NCBI GenBank assembly: GCA_001513075.1
Contig: LFSE01000025.1
Location: 1 to 33,224, forward strand
DNA: 33,224 nucleotides
Reading direction: 5' to 3'
From: Clostridiales bacterium DTU074
Lineage (GTDB): Bacteria; Bacillota; Clostridia; Caldicoprobacterales; Caldicoprobacteraceae
The translations under genes and the position numbers were made by a program. Under the pieces are notes generated by a model. That model was not told where the DNA came from. It worked only from the letters and a program-made list of their open reading frames with translations, and did not search any database. The first letter of the stretch is position 1. Every line of letters starts with the position of its first letter. Positions 32,962 through 33,224 of this stretch are shown here, one piece after another.

Positions 32962-33224
32962 AGGATGTCTATACCTCCTCAAGTACTAAAAAATATGAAA
33001 TTGAATAATATAAATATATCTTTTGATACTGGAACAGCATGATATATGAATTGGCAGATTCAGTAACAAGTTTAATTCTACTGTTTTAGCATTATATTTA
33101 TATTCATATTATTTAAATATTCTATGTTAAGATATAAATTCCTTCTTAGTTTTGTTTTTAATGCGTAAGCGTAAAATAATACCCACCTTGACGAGAAAAC
33201 ATCATTTTGTGGGCACAAATTGCA

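Noticed and set aside
33160-33213. GCGTAAGCGTAA repeat and CCCAC/GTGGG inverted repeat at the window end as an operator
   Set aside because: The stem is 5 bp with a 22-base loop and no gene start is visible. It cannot be judged without the sequence beyond 33224.
1-33224. Mobile elements, CRISPR arrays, defence genes, tRNA or rRNA genes
   Set aside because: I looked for transposase/integrase motifs, regularly spaced repeats and tRNA-like cloverleaf ends and saw none.

Overview
The window looks like chromosomal DNA of a low-to-moderate GC, Gram-positive-type Clostridia (Firmicutes) species. The support is: strong GGAGG-type ribosome sites with GTG and TTG starts, an ECF-type vitamin transporter subunit beside a type III pantothenate kinase, lipoproteins with classical lipoboxes, paired heterodimeric ABC exporter genes, and a DUF421/DUF4363 pair typical of endospore formers. 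I cannot name the species. No rRNA, tRNA, CRISPR array, insertion sequence or phage gene was seen. The region is housekeeping and metabolic rather than a mobile island.

Layout: 1-2864 (+) holds nagA (GlcNAc-6-P deacetylase) and an MFS permease. 2869-7384 (-) is a tightly overlapping MoxR ATPase / DUF58 / membrane transglutaminase operon. 7807-9712 (+) is birA overlapping an S58 peptidase. 9713-10282 is a 570-base gap with a long-range-folded RNA candidate, a possible short leader ORF and a GC-rich hairpin, followed by two ABC half-transporters forming one heterodimer (10283-13820, strong terminator). 14042-15959 has a DUF3343 protein and then a pantothenate uptake/activation pair (panT-like, coaX) with an elaborately folded 5' leader. 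16051-19521 has a membrane-anchored unknown and two AEC-family permeases flanking a hexapeptide acyltransferase. 19571-21640 is a GH42 beta-galactosidase, 21802-23181 a GH3 (NagZ-like) lipoprotein, 23462-26311 uvrA followed by a small unknown acidic protein. 26631-27694 (-) is DUF421 then DUF4363. 28034-30422 is a three-gene polar amino-acid ABC importer with terminator. 30613-32961 (-) is a large AT-rich membrane-anchored AraC-type regulator whose target genes probably lie beyond the window.

Themes: amino-sugar and galactoside salvage (GH3 NagZ-like, nagA, GH42), coenzyme supply (birA, panT, coaX) and small-molecule transport. The most unusual elements are RNA-level: (i) the 14439-14527 leader of panT-coaX, with perfect 7-bp and 9-bp nested stems, a repeated motif and a second mutually exclusive pairing; and (ii) the 9926-10079 rod-like RNA with a central bubble, upstream of the ABC exporter. 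Both are inferred by eye and need covariance or RNA evidence.
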